Notes under the pieces: model-generated
Told to the model about the DNA's origin: nothing
The model's input: the letters and a program-made list of their open reading frames with translations, nothing else
Database searches by the model: none
In this document: positions 24,679 through 35,844 of the stretch, one piece after another
How positions within the stretch are numbered: position 1 is the stretch's first letter
Layout of the letters: each line of letters opens with the position of its first letter
Position numbers and translations under genes: made by a program
NCBI GenBank assembly: GCA_949825025.1
Contig: OX463783.1
Coordinates: forward strand, 13,551,628 to 13,615,627
DNA: 64,000 nt
Source of the DNA: Siphlonurus alternatus
Lineage: Eukaryota; Arthropoda; Insecta; Ephemeroptera; Siphlonuridae
Reading direction: 5' to 3'

Positions 24679-26352
24679 ATTCTATAAAAATATTTTTTTA
24701 TTTTTACTTTACCACACACCCAGTTTAATATTACTGTGTTATGTTTTTACATAAAAAAGTGACCATGTTTAATTTGCATAATACTAGAAAATAATACATA
24801 TAGTGTAACATGATTTCAATTTAAACAACACATATATTTCCAAAAAGAGTCACGGTATGATTTCTAAAATTAATACAAAATTCCATATACCCTAACAACA
24901 ATAACAGTTCCTACTTATGTTTTAGCTTCTTGACATTTCATACACAACATACATAAATCAAAAAGAGACACTAAAATTATGCAACTTAAAAGTAAATTTT
25001 TTAAGCTGCAAAGTGCAAATAATTGTTTAACAATGCATTTCAAACTCCAAGAAATGACAAGATTTTTTTTGCAAGGCAATGAAATGAATAAAGTGAAACT
25101 TGTTTTTCTAAATATATTGACCTATTAGTAAGACAATAGAAAATAGCAGCATCAGTTAGACTTATTCTTAGCTAAATATTATATTTTTTGTTACAAAACA
25201 GTAGAATTAAATGATAGAGCATTACACACTGATCAGTAAATATGTTGTCACCCAAATATCTTTAGTCTACTACTACACAAACATTAATAATCAATCCCTA
25301 TAAACCTTCCTAAAAATTAATTGTAATTATAGCTACTTAATCTATTTGTGGATGGCTGAGGTAATGATGCTGATGGCTAGAATTATCCCATGAGGAAAAT
25401 GGTGTCATGTTATTTTATATCTATAAATTAATTTATAACAATTTTTATTGCAGTTTGCCTTGGTCAATAATATAAAACCAATGAAAATAATCAAATTGAT
25501 TGATTTGAAAATACATTTAGTCTTCAAAGCCTCAAAACAAAATAATAATAATTGTTTATTGGGTTATAAAAATACATAGTTTGGAGGGAAAATATTAATA
25601 AATAAACATATACAAAACCCAATTGGTGAATGCAAAAGACGAAAGTCCATACACAAAATGCGTACATTCACCCAAACAAAACAAAGCAAAACAAAGTTTG
25701 AAAAGACTGTAAAAATAATAATGTAATTCCTGCTTTCCTTCCCCAGAATAAAATAATTTTATAAAAAATAATTGAAATTCCCAAACCCACACATAATTAA
25801 TATACACAAAGCAATTTAGAAAAATACTAAATATTAATTTTCTCAAGTCTTGCAAAAACATTTTAAAAAAGTGATTGAATTCTTCTCCTATTTTAATTTT
25901 AATTATATTGCTGTTGATATTGCACTAATATTGACACTCTCCAGTAACCATATTGTTGAATGGAATACATTACTTTAACAGGTAAACAAAGAAAAATATA
26001 TCCAATCTAATCTTGAGTGCTAAACTTAGAGACTAAAAGACCTGTGACAGGTATATTGTATTGTATATTACATGAAAAATCTTAATAGCTACTTTGATTA
26101 AAAAGCTAACTTTCTTAAAACAGGTTGCTTATTAGAGGCAATGTTTTTTTTTGTTTTTTCCTTTATCACCACTTTCTCTAACTACACCCCCACCATAAAA
26201 CTCTATAATATATATTATGTAACAATATGGTAATATGATTAAAATAGAACCAAAATCAACTGAATGATCCCAACATTTTTAAATTAGTATTTTCTTAAAA
26301 TAGTTCTAGCTCCTCAATATGGAACTAAAATTAAAATCCAACTTAACCAAAA
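24679..26352. other. Intergenic-like AT-rich stretch, nothing seen
   Basis: No exon in phase and no clear paired repeat. Confidence 0.45.
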
Positions 26353-26358
26353 TTTATT
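26353..26358 (-). terminator. Poly(A) signal after the 28791 exon
   Basis: Minus-strand AATAAA about 70 bases past the stop at 26426. Confidence 0.45.
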
Positions 26359-26425
26359 GATTAATATTTAGGAGTAATCAACAATATTTTGATCTCGGAT
26401 GCAGTCAAAGTAAAAGTAAATTCAG

Positions 26426-28791
26426 TTATTTTTTTCTTTGAGCAAAAACACAATAATGTTGATCAAACTCAGAGCTTAGTATTTTGTAATTACAAATCAT
26501 ACATGTGATTGTTTTTTGAGATACAAAAACCTTTTCTACATCATTAAATTCTGAGAGTGCAAAACACTGTAATTCTTTAGCTCTATCATCAGATCTTTTT
26601 CTGAGTGTTTCTACATCTAATGTGATTTCATCTTCAGATGTGACCTCAACAGGACTATTACCATCACCAGGAAGGGTGTTTACTAGACTTGAGTAAACAA
26701 TTTGCTCGTCACTTTTATTAAGTTCATCAGCATGTTCTTTTTTGTAATGTTTTTTCCAACCAGATTTACAAATAAAAATTTTCGAACATGAATTACAATG
26801 AATTTGTTCTCTAATTTCACTATGTTTTTTTAAATGTCTTTTATATGAAACTTCGTTTTTAAATCTCATTGAACAATAACCACAAGAAAATGGTAAATTT
26901 TTAGTATGAATTGCATCTGAATGTATTTTTCTTTCATTTTCTGATTCAAAATCTAAATCACAATATATACAAGGAAATTGAGAATTAATTAAACGTTCTT
27001 CTAATTTATCTTTAAATTGTTTTTCTCTATGTGTATCCATATGTACAGTCATAACGTAAGCATGATGGGTTGTAAAACTACAAAATTCACATTTCTCTAC
27101 TTGCAGATTGGTACTGTGGCAATATTTTGTATGATTCTGTCTATTTACATTTGATTTAAAACTCTTTCCACAGATTTCACATAATACTCTTGGAATGGAA
27201 TTATGTCTTTGTTTTATATGATATTGTAATTTGCTTTTTGTTTCATAAGATTGTTGACATTGATTACAAAAAAAGAAAGGTAAATGCAAACCACGATGCA
27301 TAATATTAACATGATTATTCAAACCCTGTTTTGTTTTTAAAGTTTTTTCACATTGGTCGCAATTAAATCTAACTTTATCATGCACATTTTGTTTGTGTAA
27401 AAGTAAAGTGTATTTAGTACGGAATCTTTTATCACATTGATCACAAACAAATTTTCTCTCTCCAGTATGCACTTTTAAATGTTCCATACAAGTTGAACGT
27501 TGAATAAATCTTTTAGGACAAAATGTGCAGGCAAATGGACGAACATTTAGATGTGCTAATATGTGACGTTCAATTACATGTTTTTTAGCAAAACTTTTAG
27601 CACAAAAGTTACAGTCATATGATGTTTTTGAGTTTTTTGCTTGCAGATGTTTAATAATTTTTGATTTTTTCAACATTTTCGTTTTGTTTTTATTATTCTT
27701 AGATTTTATATGAAGTCTAACTTTTCTTTTTCTAATACAGCAATTATTTGACGAACTATTTGTTTTACTATCTAATTTTGATTCATTTTCCTCGCTATTA
27801 TTAATAGAATTTTCCACGTTTACGCCACCTACATGTTGATTTTGTGTTGGATTCTGTTCTATGGTATCTAACAATTGATCTAATTGTTGCAGTGATGTGT
27901 CTAGATTTGTAGACATAGTTACGTAAGCTGGAGTGCTTTTTTGAACCTCAAGTTTTGTATCTTTGTATTTTTTATATATTTGTTTCTTTTTTATAACAGG
28001 TTTATTTGTGCTAATTACATACAAATGTTTAGCATAATGATTAATATAATCATTATGTCTGTGATATATTTTGTCACACAAAGAGCACTGTAAATTAAGG
28101 GCTTCAGGATATTCTTTAGTCTCTGATGCTGTATCAGTTTCATCTGAACTTCCATCGAATGTGATTGAAATATCAGGTTGACAATCAGGGATATCAGGGC
28201 TTATTGAATTGGCTGGAACTGAGAAATTTAAGAGAGATTCATCATCTAATTTTAATGCAGAATTAGGGATATCAGGGTAAATTGAATTTGATGGAATTGA
28301 GACATTTGAAAGAGACTCACCTAGTTTTGATACAGACTTAGGGACATTTGAATCAGTTTCACAAACCTTGAGATCATTAGAGACTGTTTCCTTAGGCAAT
28401 TTGTGTATCGAGGATGGTACTAAATACACATCTTCGTAATAAGATCTATCATTTAATGTGTCTTCATTTTTATAACCTGTCTCTACTTCTACGGCAAAAC
28501 TAAAAGGTATATTTAAGTCGTATTGTGGCAAATTTGTTCGTAAACTAGAGCCACAAGTATCTGGCTTATGTTCTGAAATAACACTAGGTTTACTTATATC
28601 TTGAATTCTAGTAACAATATTATTTTTATTGTCTTCATGTTGGTGTTCATTTGTTTGAATAGTTTTCTGTGCAACATCAGAGTTGAAATTGTTAGTAGAG
28701 AGAGGAGAAGCTTTGTGCCTACCAGATTTCCCCACATTATCTTCTTCCGATCCTGCAGATTTGGAGCTGCTTGATGTTTCTGAGTCACGAT
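26426..28791 (-). CDS. Alternative last exon: 11 C2H2 fingers plus terminal C2HC knuckle
   Basis: Open for about 787 residues from acceptor TTTTTATGTATGTTCCAG at 28792, entry phase 1. The leader is Ser/Asp/Glu-rich (RDSETSSSSKSAGSEEDN). A DDESLLNFSVPA motif near residue 190 matches the one in the 51738 exon. An isolated finger lies near 236 (CSLCDKIYHRHNDYINH), then a basic K/R region, ten C2H2 fingers about 395-682 (first three almost identical to those in the 51738 and 22619 exons), and a C-terminal knuckle CMICN...HYC close to the stop. Fingers follow the C-x2-C-x12-H-x3-5-H pattern, with one FPCIYCDLDFESENERKIH finger shared across the group. This is the intact downstream member of the group. 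AATAAA on the minus strand lies at about 26353-26358, 70 bases after the stop. GT at 28722 (TCTG|GTAGGC) is in phase 1. Confidence 0.9.
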
Positions 28792-28893
28792 CTGGAACAT
28801 ACATAAAAAAAAAAAAAAATTTAACAAAAATTAATGTTGTTTTTTAATAACAATAAATGTTACCCTTTCACTTACTTGATTGCCAAATCAAAG

Positions 28894-29214
28894 AATGAGA
28901 TATTAGAATGTGAAAATTTTAGTGGCTTAATCAAAAGAAGGGGTAAAAATATGGTACTGTGAATTTTTTCAAAATTTTCTGAGACCGGAAACTATTTTTA
29001 AAAATTATTGAAAGTCTATTTTATGACGTCATGGGCGGCACTGCCCTATCCTTTTTCTTAAGGAGTGCCGCCCGTGACGTCATCAAAATAGAATTTCAAT
29101 AATTTTTTAAAAATAGTTCCCGGTCTCAGAAAAATCTGAAAAAATTCACAGTACCATATTTTTACCCCTTCTTTCGATTAAGCCACTAAAATTTTCACAT
29201 TCTAATATCTCATT
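28894..29214. mobile_element. Foldback element with AATGAGATATTAGAATG ends
   Basis: Nearly perfect 320-bp palindrome: AATGAGATATTAGAATGTGA at 28894 and its complement ending at 29214, core TGACGTCATGGGCGGC and GCCGCCCGTGACGTCA read with mismatches. Sits 100 bases upstream of the 28791 acceptor. Confidence 0.85.
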
Positions 29215-29456
29215 ATCTTTTATTTCCAAAATTTATGATCTCAATTAAATTGATTATGAATTTCATTATAATTTTTCTTCCATGCTTAAATGCAGTCCTA
29301 GCAGAACTCTTAATCCTGTACTAACTACAATACTTCAGGAATACCACAGGTTTGCATGGGTATTTAAATGCTCAATTATGTTTTGCAGCCAAGGTAAGAA
29401 CAGTAGAATGTAATAAATTTGAGTAAATATTTTGGGGTTTAGGTAGTTATTCTCAC

Positions 29457-29513
29457 CTGTTAGTTCCGCATCTTCTGAGCTTGCTCCTGAAGTTTGGAGT
29501 TTTTTGGCTCTTT
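29457..29513 (-). CDS. 57-base cassette exon, phase 1-1
   Basis: Flanked by acceptor TATCTTTTAACAG and donor ACAG|GTGAGAA. Open in phase 1, adding 19 residues: (x)RAKKLQTSGASSEDAELT then a G completing the junction codon. Its length is a multiple of three, so it can be included or skipped without changing frame, and it would join directly to 28791-26426, which has matching phase. The Ser/Glu/Asp-rich end resembles the leaders of the downstream last exons (SASSGEEDN, SAGSEEDN). No known domain. Confidence 0.62.
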
Positions 29514-29968
29514 CTGTTAAAAGATAGAGAGAGAAAGACGATGTTAAGACTATTTCTGAAACTAATTTGGAAGAGATACACTATTTTGTTGTACACTTAC
29601 ATAACAAAATATAGAAGGAAACTACAATATTTGGACAAATACTGTATTAATGAATGTGACAAAATTTCGTAACCTCAGAATAAGCAGGAACTGCAGTATT
29701 TTTAAAAATTATGAACCACACCCCTGGAGCCATCAGTTCATAATAAAAAGGGTGGCTTCAACGCCTCTAAAAGGCATGACTATCAATTTCAATATTTTTT
29801 CCAAAAATATTTCTTGTACAAAAAAACACTAAAAAAAGATCAGAGATACATAATTTTGTACCCTTAATCACTCATGTAAGAAAAAAGAAACATGTAAAGA
29901 TTGTAAATTTCAGCTATCAATGTTTTGAAAAATAGAAGCAGTGGGCTCATTAAAATTTGGCTGATTTA

Positions 29969-30125
29969 TTGTCTCTCGTCCAGAATAATAAGCTAACTGT
30001 TTACAAGACCATGTGCAACAATGATCTGTCTCCCTATATCAACTCATTTATCTGAAAAAGCAAACCGCTCATTATTAAACACGATTGTTGGAGGCACATG
30101 ACTCATTATTACAAACGAGGGACAC
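29969..30125. mobile_element. AATAATGAGC foldback element (copy 2, degraded)
   Basis: ATTGTCTCTCGTCCAGAATA at the left and ACAAACGAGGGACA at the right. Confidence 0.65.
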
Positions 30126-31090
30126 TACAATTATATATATATTTTTTATTTTTCAAAAAATTAGAATAAAGAATTATTTTAAAAGTTCCACTATCAGTAA
30201 CCACTAGAGCCACACCTGAAAACACACTTCACAGCTTGCCAATGGTGAAAAGTATTAAAACACTTAATTTCCATAAAAATATTATCCCAACAATTATGTT
30301 TTTTCGATCCATAAAAAAAAATCAAACTAATGAAGGATAGGTTTTAAGAAAAAGAAACAAACAAAAAATAGTTTAAGTATATATTATATATTTTACTTCA
30401 ACTAATCACCAAAACTACATATTAAGAACACACAAATAAATGTTGCATACATACACCATAATGCTCAAATGAAAAACAACCAATGGAGTATTAAAATTAT
30501 AAAATCTAATATTTTGCTTAGATATTTTATAATTTTTCTATACTTGTAGTAAATTTCTACAAAATTCAGCATTGTAAAAGAAACGACATGCTAAAATTGA
30601 TAAAAATGTGGTGTTTGTTTTTAATTAATTGTGTTTAATATAATAATATGAATTGCAAAAAAATCAATGTTCAAAACACTTTTTACGTGATATAATTAAA
30701 AAATATATGGTTAATATATCATTTAGTTACACAAAAAAATCATCAAGGTTGGGATAATATTCCTTGGAAAGAAAGGAAGAAAATGAAAGCAAGAATACAA
30801 GAAATAGAATAGGGTGTGTAGGTGTACCAGTGTTTTAAATTCTCCTGTAGTTTTTGTGAAAAAAATGCCAGCATTGATCAGTTTACATTAAAATCACTAA
30901 CTAAAGCAAAAAATGTAAATTAGAACTGATAGACCTGTCGTTCAGTACATACACTTTATGGTATTTACTAAACTGGCTTTGTTATTTGTTTGCAAATTTA
31001 AAAAGAGTATTTAATTCACTAAAGCATAATATATATGAAATATTTGACTATAAATAAATACAATTTTTAGAAGAAATTGCGTGTCAAATA
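30126..31090. other. Intron, nothing seen
   Basis: AT-rich with no exon in phase. Confidence 0.4.
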
Positions 31091-31487
31091 CAGTAAAAAC
31101 TCGTTATCATACAACTTGCTGTTGGGTAAAATTCGATTTTGAGTTAAAGAGATATCACAATCCCATTAAAAATAATTAGCATATTGTCTCTCGTCCGGAA
31201 TAATGAGCTATCTGCCTACCATGATTTTGTTGCAATAATGAGCTGTCTGCTATTTCAGGTGAACGCAATTATGAGCTTTAAATCAGTATAAAATAAAGCT
31301 CGTAATTGCGCTCACCTGAAATAGCAGACAGCTCATTATTGCAACGAAATCGTGGTAGGCAGATAGCTCATTATTCCGGACGGGAGACAATATATTGCGT
31401 GGTATAGGAAACACTCTATATAAGGTAATACTTTATAAAAGGTTAACTTAATTTACTGTATCCCCTGACTTAATAGTTTTTTACTAT
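31091..31487. mobile_element. pogo/Tigger-like MITE carrying a nested foldback element
   Basis: Ends CAGTAAAAACTCGTTAT and its inverse near 31487, as at 45993-46184 and 54255-54430. It is interrupted by the foldback at 31184-31392. Confidence 0.75.
31184..31392. mobile_element. AATAATGAGC foldback element (copy 3, nested)
   Basis: Nearly perfect palindrome from ATTGTCTCTCGTCCGGAATA to TTCCGGACGGGAGACAAT, inserted in the pogo-like MITE. Confidence 0.85.
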
Positions 31488-31582
31488 ATGTTATATAAAA
31501 TAACCATAAGACACCGATCAAGTGCCATAAAAAATTGATAGTAATAGCATAACATTTATATATAATATTTTTTTTTTATTTG

Positions 31583-31790
31583 TACAGTCCTCATCTTTTG
31601 CCCCTAAAAAGTTCCCTAGATCTGGTGAGCAAATTTTGTGTACAAGCTTTTTGCTCACTATTGTTCCCCCACACCTCTCCACCCACCGAGAGCTCTTTGG
31701 CTTGCAATGTTAGCGGAGCTAACTTCAAAACTCTGGAAGTTCCAACTTTGCTCACCAGATCTAGAGACTTCTCAGAAGCGAGGACTGTAC
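31583..31790. mobile_element. Inverted-repeat element, ACAGTCCTC ends
   Basis: TACAGTCCTC/GAGGACTGTA ends and inner CTAGATCTGGTGAGCAAA/TTTGCTCACCAGATCTAG pair. Confidence 0.75.
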
Positions 31791-32189
31791 ATTGAAATAA
31801 GTTTCTGACATCAGAGATCTCTCATCATATATATACACATGCCACCAAAGAAAAGTAAAATATAGGTAACAAAAGAAACAACATAGTAAAAATGCCTTTC
31901 TATATTTTATCCTAGTATATTAAAATAATAAATGTGTCATGAAAAACACGTAAAATACAAAAAAAAATTGAACTATTTTGAACATGTAACTTGAGTGTCT
32001 CACCGAGTCCTTACTCTACACGGGTTTTCGAAATGGCATTAAAAAAAATCTCAAAATGAAATGTACAGTATACGTTAGTCCAGTACGAAATGAAATTTCT
32101 AAAAATACAAAACACAAAATACGGAGTACATTCCTACATTGTGCCTCTGAAAGTAGGCTACCCTGAGGTAGTTGATATTGATTAATTTA

Positions 32190-32232
32190 TATTTTGGGGC
32201 AACAGACACATTTTAATCATGTATGCCCCCTG
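32190..32232. repeat. Short dispersed repeat (copy 1)
   Basis: TATTTTGGGGCAACAGACAC..CATGTATGCCCCC, repeated with few changes at 35419-35459. Confidence 0.6.
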
Positions 32233-32491
32233 CCGTAAGTTGGACCAAAATGCAAATACTAGCATAAAATATAAACACATTTAATGTTTTTTTTTTTTTT
32301 TTTTTTTTTTTAATAATATACAGAATATATTGAATTTCAAAATTGTAATAATACACCACCCCACAATAGATACCATAGAAAAAAACCCTAGAAAAAGTGT
32401 TAAAAATTAAGCAAGGCTACTTGAGACTGAACTTAATGTTATCATACATTTTCTTATAAAAACCAAAAGAATTCTTACTAATTTTAAATGA

Positions 32492-34257
32492 TTAATATCG
32501 ATCATATGGTGAATATGAAGGATTGTGATTTCTCCTATAATCTTCATACTCTCTATAATAATCATCATAATAACGCTCGTTATTTGGACAGTGTCTTAAG
32601 GAATACAAGAAAGGTGGAAAATATGATCTGTTTTGAGGTAATACGCGTGATCTAGATCTGTTTTGAGGTACTGGTAATACGGGTGGGTGATATTCCATGG
32701 GATAATGATTTCTGGGAGGGGCTGGAAGAATGCCACCTGATCTTGAATGAGATGGAGATCTTGACGATGAAGATTGATTTTTAGTCTCTTGGCTTAGTGG
32801 GAGTGGCAGTTTTTGGACAGAATCTAACACAGGTATATTTTGAACAGTTTCAACAGAAGATAGTTTAAGACTTTCTTTTGTTATTTCTTCTTCTTTTGGT
32901 ATAATTTGTTCTTTATGAATTGTAATTGTCATATCTTCACAACTAAAAATTTCCTGTATAATTTGTTTAATTAAGTCCCAAGAAATGAATTCATTATCGC
33001 AAGCAATTAAAGGCATTGCCAGATTTGTTATTCCTAACATACGACATAAGTCTCGAAGTTTATAAATGCATTTGATAATATTTGGCAGTGTTGATGATGT
33101 TGACGTCTTAATATTATTTGTTTCTCTGGTAACAAGGTAGAAAAAATATTTACCAGAATCATTAACTACAAATACATCACCTTTTTTTCTAGCATCTTTA
33201 TAAAATATTTCTTTATGCAATGGATATCTTATTTTGAATTCCAAAGAAATACTTTTAAAAAATAAAAAATCTTCTGATGTAGAATTGACCAGTGCAACAT
33301 TAAGAGGCAGAGTAAATATATCTGAAAATGTTTCTTTGTAAATAAGAGTGGATTGCATGTTGATACAATCATCTAAATTAAATTCAATATTTTCTAACTT
33401 GTTTTCAGATTCAAAGTGAGATACTTGACTTTCAGAATTAATAACACTATCTTTTTTATTTTGCACTATTGGTAAAATTATTGACTTTATTATATCCGAG
33501 GTTGTTGTAACAGTAGATACTGATCTGTTTTGCATTTTAGAAGTTTCATTCCCTGTTTCCTTGCTTAAATTTGATACTGATAAGTTTATAGGTTTTGTTA
33601 ATGAAGACATAACATCACTTGAACTTGACTTAATCTCTAGCATAGATGACAATGGTTCCATTTTCATAAAATCTAAAACTTTTTCAACTAATTTTACATT
33701 GATAGAATTTTCTACACTATTTTCTATCAATATTTCTTCAATAGAATGTGATTTTATTTCATCATCAATTAATACTACTTTATCTTCTTCTGGTGACGGA
33801 AGGTCTGGTTCAATTTTAATTGTAACATTTTCTGCAATAACTTCAATTGGAATTATTTTCCAAGGAATATCGTGAGAGTCTCTATTTCTATCGCTACTAG
33901 TTCTTTTATTACGTTTATGTGATTTCTTTACTTTTTCCTCTACAACATTTATTTCCTCCTCTTCACTTGGTTCTAATCTTTCAATTTTTATAGCAGAACT
34001 ACTAACAATATTAACTTGTTTTTCTGGTGATTTTTGTTTAGTATTTCTTTTTGCTTTCTTTACATGACCATGTTTCTTAGGATTTAGAGGGACAGATTTA
34101 AGTAAAGTCTCAGTAGAATCCACTACGGTGTTAGTAGTTTTCCCCATGCAAGAAAGGTTGTTAGTTAGGTCCAAGGGTTGTGGAGTTTGAGTCCTACCGA
34201 TGGTGACAGGAGTCTTGCACGAGAGAGGACACGGTCTTGCAGTCTTCTTGGTGGAAG
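32492..34257 (-). CDS. Alternative last exon with OARD1/TARG1-like macro domain (copy 2)
   Basis: Open for about 587 residues from acceptor GTTTTGTTTCAG at 34258, entry phase 1. Residues about 308-449 form the macro-like domain: SDIFTLP, a SED motif shared with human OARD1, KKGDVFVVNDSGKYFFYLVT, a helix with IIKCIYKLRDLCRM, then NLAMPLIACDNEF and MTITIH. The position of OARD1 catalytic Lys84 is Arg here (LVTRE) and that of Asp125 is Glu (CDNEF), so the copy may bind rather than cleave ADP-ribose; that is inference. N-terminal to it are lysine-rich NLS-like runs, acidic stretches and several psi-K-x-E motifs (IKIER, IKIEP, MKMEP). The C-terminus is Arg/Ser-rich followed by a Tyr/Asp/Arg-rich tail, as in proteins that associate with RNA. 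It is a diverged tandem duplicate of 37457-35845; intron phase and leader are conserved. GT at 34197 (ATCG|GTAGGA) is in phase 1. Confidence 0.82.
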
Positions 34258-35418
34258 CTGAAACAAAACATTAACAAAAATTGAAATTAAAGAAGAAACT
34301 AAAATGCTCTATTCTAATTTTGGGGCCATATTTAAATTCTAAAGTGACATAAATAAGATACTGTATAAAATATATTTGTTTTGTTTCAAATATTTGTATT
34401 GTTTTGTTTTTAAATGTAGTTTATGAGTAAGCCTGTGACTACATGTCATCTTCATCTTTTCACATTTTATTGGCAAGGCCTTGGTAGTTATAATTTATTG
34501 TAATTAATATTATTAGAATCAAAAAAGCCTATTCTTCTAAAAAAAAAAAAAAAGATCAGTGGGTGAAATTCTGTTAAGAAAGGTATTTTAAGTTTAACAC
34601 CCTTCTGAAGTATTAAAAAATTACAATAACTAATGAATGACAATTTTAACTCAAATTTCAATAATAGAACGACATGGCACCAATTTTAACTTATTTTAAC
34701 TTGATGATACAAAAATATGGAGTTCAAATACTAAATCACTAATCGCCTGACAAAAATTATACTATTGACAGATGACTAATAAAATAGAAAATAAGTAGCA
34801 CATAAATTTAAATATATTTTAAACATACCATCAAGCTAATCTTAACTTAGGGGTGTAAAAGTGTAATACTTTACTGCAGTCCACAAAGCAAGGTTAAAAA
34901 AAAAAAAAAAAAAAAAATGCTCATTTTTATTTATAACAATTTCAAAGTACGTATATAGAATTGGTTATACTTAAAACCGAAAATAAAATATAGAAATAGC
35001 ATAAAATCGAATTATATTTTAGGCAGGTTTTTTAAGAAAAACAATAATATAAGAATAATGTCATTTTACTTCAAATAATTTTAAAATTACAATGAAATTG
35101 TTAATAAATTTTAACTAGAAGGTAAGTTAGTATATCAAAATAATTTGTCATGCTTGTAATTAGATTAATAAAACAGTTAACTTTAATCTATGTAATATTA
35201 ACTGGGGAATATTGTTCTTTGGTCTTGAATTCATTTTAAAATTAAATCACTGTTGATCATAATACCAATCTAATTTCTAACTAATTATCAATAACAATTA
35301 AAAATAACATGAACCTAGAATCTATAAATATTCAGTCAAATTAATAATTACATAATAATCAAGCACACAAAGTTATGATTTGGTTTTTGTAAGTTAGAAA
35401 CAAAGGTTGGTTGGTTGG
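34258..35418. other. Intron between the two macro-domain exons
   Basis: AT-rich with A runs near 34540 and 34895-34917. Nothing coding. Confidence 0.4.
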
Positions 35419-35459
35419 TATTTTGGGGCAATTGACACATTTTGGTCATGTATGCCCCC
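35419..35459. repeat. Short dispersed repeat (copy 2)
   Basis: TATTTTGGGGCAATTGACAC..CATGTATGCCCCC, partner of 32190-32232. Confidence 0.6.
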
Positions 35460-35844
35460 GTTAGAAACAAAGAATTTGAGGGTTTATAAAAAAGCAACAT
35501 CAAGACAACAACAATATACATAACTTATAACTAGTAATTTAGAATATGCATGCACCTTGAAAATGGTAAAAAGCACAAAGCAAATTTTGTCAAAATGATT
35601 GAGGAATCCAGTTCCATGATTTACACATCATATTTGTCCTTCAGAAATTGTAAAATACTCATCTTGTGCATGCATTTGTCATGATACTAAATTATACATA
35701 TTTGCCACACTTTGCATGCAAATTAACAAATTCACAAATTAAATTCAATGAATAGAGAAAAGAAAATAAGAAAAACAATAGAGGGGCATCATACAAGTCG
35801 AGGCACTACATTCTACACTTTGTATTTTTGGCTACATAAAAGTA

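Noticed and set aside
31580..31795. 71-codon plus-strand open frame
   Set aside because: Lies wholly within an inverted-repeat element.
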